Of a DNA stretch of 64,000 nucleotides, positions 62,179 to 64,000 are shown piece after piece. Position 1 is the first letter of the stretch; the number at the start of each line of letters is the position of its first letter. The position numbers and the translations under genes are program-made. Source of the DNA: Posidonia oceanica (taxonomy: Eukaryota > Streptophyta > Magnoliopsida > Alismatales > Posidoniaceae). The stretch covers positions 77,854,501 through 77,918,500 of the forward strand of contig JAZBRS010000014.1 of NCBI GenBank assembly GCA_037176725.1, written 5' to 3'. The notes beneath the pieces were generated by a model, which worked only from the letters and a program-made list of their open reading frames with translations, had not been told where the DNA came from and ran no database searches.

Positions 62179-63380
62179 ATGGGCTTCCCCACCTTGCTGA
62201 CCCCAGCACACTGTTCTGAGACCCTCCGAGGATGGATTGCCATGCTCACCGAAGCTGATCATGAAAGACTGAGCCTGTGGGGCATCCCCCCAGACTTCTG
62301 AAAGCTACTGATGTGGAGGTCAGCCGACACCTTTTGTGTGCTGCTGCAAGGTTCTGGAAACCAGAGCACCACGTCTTCCGCTTTGGAAGGACGGAGTTGA
62401 CACTTACACTGGAAGAGGTGCGCCGAATCTGCAGCTTCTCCACGCTCATGGGACCTGCTGTGTTCATGAGGCGTTCTGGCTATGTTACCATCTTGAGGCA
62501 GCTTACAGGGCTCTCTTCACAAATATACGAGAAAAGATTGGTCTGCATCGACGGACCCGTGCCTGCCCTCCGCCTGAACTATTTTGAAGAAGTCTCCAAG
62601 AAGCGTGCTGAACTAGGAGATCAACTGTGGCTTCGCGGCTTTGTCGCCCATTTCCTGGGCGAGTTGATTTTCAGTCATGGCCGGATGACTATAGCTATTG
62701 AAGTTGCGGAGATCGCCCTTGCTGTGGTGACCCGCCAAAGCGACTTGGCGCTTGTCGTCTTGGCTGAGACGTACCGCGGACTAGACCGCATCTTGCACCG
62801 CTGCCGCCACTTTCATGGCTGCGGGGCCCTGGTACAAGTGTGGTTAGCTGGACACCTGGAGGTAGACATCCTGTGCCCCCAAAAGCATGCATTTGAGACG
62901 TACTGCAGCAACGGCCACGCCAAAACCATCAAAACTGTCTGCGAGGAGTACGAAAGGTTGGAACAGCTGACTGATGATACAATAACTTGGCGTATCATCC
63001 CATCTGCAGCAGAGCCCTTCACTGTCTTCTTCGGTGCCTGCGACATGTGTCTGGTCGTCCTGCTAGGGTTCACTGAAGGCGTAGAGTACCACCCCATCCA
63101 GGTTATGCGGCAATTTGGTCTCCACCAAGGGGCGTTTGTTGACAGCACTGCACCAAAACTAGTCCAGCCCTATCCCTTCAGCACAGTTGCACCCACAACA
63201 GAGCTAGCAGACCTCATGCATCATGGCGTGAAGTCAACAAACATTGCAGCAGCAAGGGGCTCAGGATGTACTCCTGAGTATCTGACTGAAGTGCAGGGGC
63301 TCTGGCCCATTAATGAGATCCTGCTCGGCGCACCTCTCTTCCCTGACACTAGGAAGTCGAAGAAGGCCCGTACTGACTAG
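62179..63380 (+). pseudogene. Extra ORF after integrase, plant-mobile-domain/DUF7745-like protein (element E)
   Basis: Starts MGFPTLLTPAH at 62179. A one-base deletion in a C run at about 62287 shifts the frame relative to C, after which a single frame stays open to TAG at 63380 (ORF 62277-63380, 367 codons). Motifs in order: EVSRHLLCAAARFW, VFRFGRTELTLTLEEV, LNYFEEVSKKRAELG, FLGELIFSHGRM, LAETYRGLD, FHGCGALVQVWLAGH, EYHPIQVMRQFGL. This is the pattern of plant mobile domain / DUF7745 proteins as I remember it, including the Tyr/Phe-rich FW...FxFG start. Tat elements are known to carry additional ORFs outside gag-pol; function unproven. Conservation with C across many synonymous differences suggests past selection. 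Confidence 0.78.
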
Positions 63381-63744
63381 GGCCTCTGCGTCTGCTTATC
63401 TCTTTTTGAGTCTTGCTGTACTCTGTTCTGCCTGCTATAGGCATGTAACCAAGACTTTGTTAATGCAAGAGTGTTTTGTACCACGTGCTTGTGTGTTTGG
63501 TTTGGCTTCCATAATATGATACGTGCATGGTCTTATAATCATATCTTCAGCACATTCCCTCAGCCCGCCAGAGTCATGAGAAGGGCACTATCAGAACCTG
63601 ACAGCTTAGAAGCAACTACCAACGCTCTCAGCACCAAGGGAAACTTCAAGGAGGCCCCGCATTCCACTTGGATGCTAGAATCTCTGCAAACTAGCATCGT
63701 CAACACGGGCAAGAGCCGCCAAGCGCTCCCAGTTGGGCATCCGC
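63381..63744 (+). other. 3' flank of the extra ORF in E
   Basis: T-rich text up to about 63545, then a stretch with CAGCCCGCCAGAGTCATGAG and a 93-codon ORF without recognised features. C is interrupted by D before this point, so there is no second copy to compare. Nothing else seen. Confidence 0.4.
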
Positions 63745-63745
63745 C

Positions 63746-63840
63746 GGGCTGATACCCCTAACTATCCGGTGATGAGTCCGTCAACTCACCACCGGGTTGG
63801 TAGCCCTAACTACTCGTTTGACAAGCACGTCAGCTTAGTC
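63746..63840 (+). repeat. Two-hairpin module, start of the tail of E
   Basis: Unit 1: GGGCTGATACCCCTAACTATCCGG then GGTGATGAGT-ccgtca-ACTCACCACC, an extended stem. Unit 2 (63793 on): GGGTTGGTAGCCC, TAACTACTCG, then GACAAG...CTTAGTC. This places the enzyme-coding element E in the same tail family as B and D. Confidence 0.8.
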
Positions 63841-63853
63841 TATCGCTTTTTCA

Positions 63854-63930
63854 ATGCCACGGGCACTTCGGCTGTCCCCTGGTATCCTCCCTGATACTAG
63901 GGGCATCTTTTTCCGCTGCCCCATGGCATC
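63854..63930 (+). repeat. Four-arm alternating inverted repeat in the tail of E
   Basis: Arms TGCCACGGGC, GTCCCCTGGTATC (63874-63886), GATACTAGGGGC (63893-63904), GCCCCATGGCATC (63918-63930), with the loop CACTTCGGCT between arms 1 and 2 as in B. The region is followed by GGCTGGCATGCC. Confidence 0.78.
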
Positions 63931-64000
63931 ACATCTCTAGCTGCATCTAGGCTGGCATGCCTAACTGTCGCGGGTCCATCCGTTTCTTTGCTCTGCTTTT

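Larger units (their letters stand above)
43781..64000 (+). mobile_element. Element E: coding-complete but mutated giant Tat/Ogre-type element (right end outside window)
   Basis: 5' LTR 43781-50345, PBS 50349-50366, leader, gag, protease with G-patch, linker ORF, RT, decayed RNase H, second RNase H, integrase, spacer, extra ORF, and the start of the structured tail. At least 20.2 kb is visible; with a tail like that of B or D and a second 6.6 kb LTR the whole would exceed 28 kb (estimate). It is inserted in the 5' LTR of D. Premature stops in gag and pol and a frameshift in the extra ORF make this copy inactive. Confidence 0.92.

Noticed and set aside
63768..63792. TGATGAGTCCGT resembling a hammerhead ribozyme core
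   Set aside because: The second core box (CGAAA) and the cleavage-site context are missing, and the sequence is one variant of the hairpin-2 stem and loop.

Overview
The window is plant nuclear DNA made of nested LTR retrotransposons. Every recognisable protein belongs to giant Ty3/gypsy elements of the Tat/Ogre lineage. The evidence is a gag with a C-x2-H-x4-H-x4-C knuckle, a protease with a DNG active site followed by a G-patch, an RT with YVDD, a decayed first RNase H followed by a second archaeal-type RNase H, an integrase with a GPF-type C-terminus, an extra ORF after integrase, and a primer-binding site (PBS) complementary to plant tRNA-Arg. I see no host single-copy gene, rRNA, tRNA or CRISPR array. 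The species cannot be named from this sequence; it should be an angiosperm with a repeat-rich genome.

Layout, using my own letters. LTR A (+, 1-3899, 5' end outside the window) is inserted in the 5' LTR of element B. Element B (+, 3900-23190) has LTRs of about 3.2 kb and a gag gene but no pol. Its tail carries a 5.7 kb solo LTR on the minus strand (10462-16160) flanked by the 5-bp duplication CATAC. B sits inside the second RNase H domain of element C (+), whose right-hand remnant (integrase and the extra ORF) fills 23191-27785. Element D (-, 27786-43780 and beyond) is inserted after C's extra ORF. D has about 5.9 kb LTRs and again gag but no pol. Element E (+, 43781 to beyond 64000) is inserted in D's 5' LTR. 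E has a 6.6 kb LTR and the full set gag, protease/G-patch, RT, RNase H, integrase and extra ORF. All genes carry stops or frameshifts.

How the parts relate. E-type and C-type elements encode the enzymes. B and D keep the LTRs, PBS, leader, gag and a multi-kilobase non-coding tail but have no pol, so they look like gag-bearing non-autonomous partners moved in trans. The least explained part is that tail. In B, D and the visible start of E's tail it holds, always in the sense orientation, (i) a ~50-nt two-hairpin module whose second stem changes by compensatory pairs, (ii) a four-arm X-X'-X-X' block able to form alternative hairpins, and (iii) in B and D, a ~150-nt repeated unit with a covarying long-range stem. 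Together these resemble a modular structured-RNA cassette that travels with the family. The LTRs are also modular: palindrome clusters in B, a 30/60-bp array, a periodic TTGCAT tract, conserved splice-donor-like sites, and a duplicated PBS.

All identifications are from reading the sequence and its translations; no database search, folding or alignment program was run. LTR ends are precise where TG/CA, PBS, polypurine tract (PPT) or duplications fix them, and approximate otherwise.
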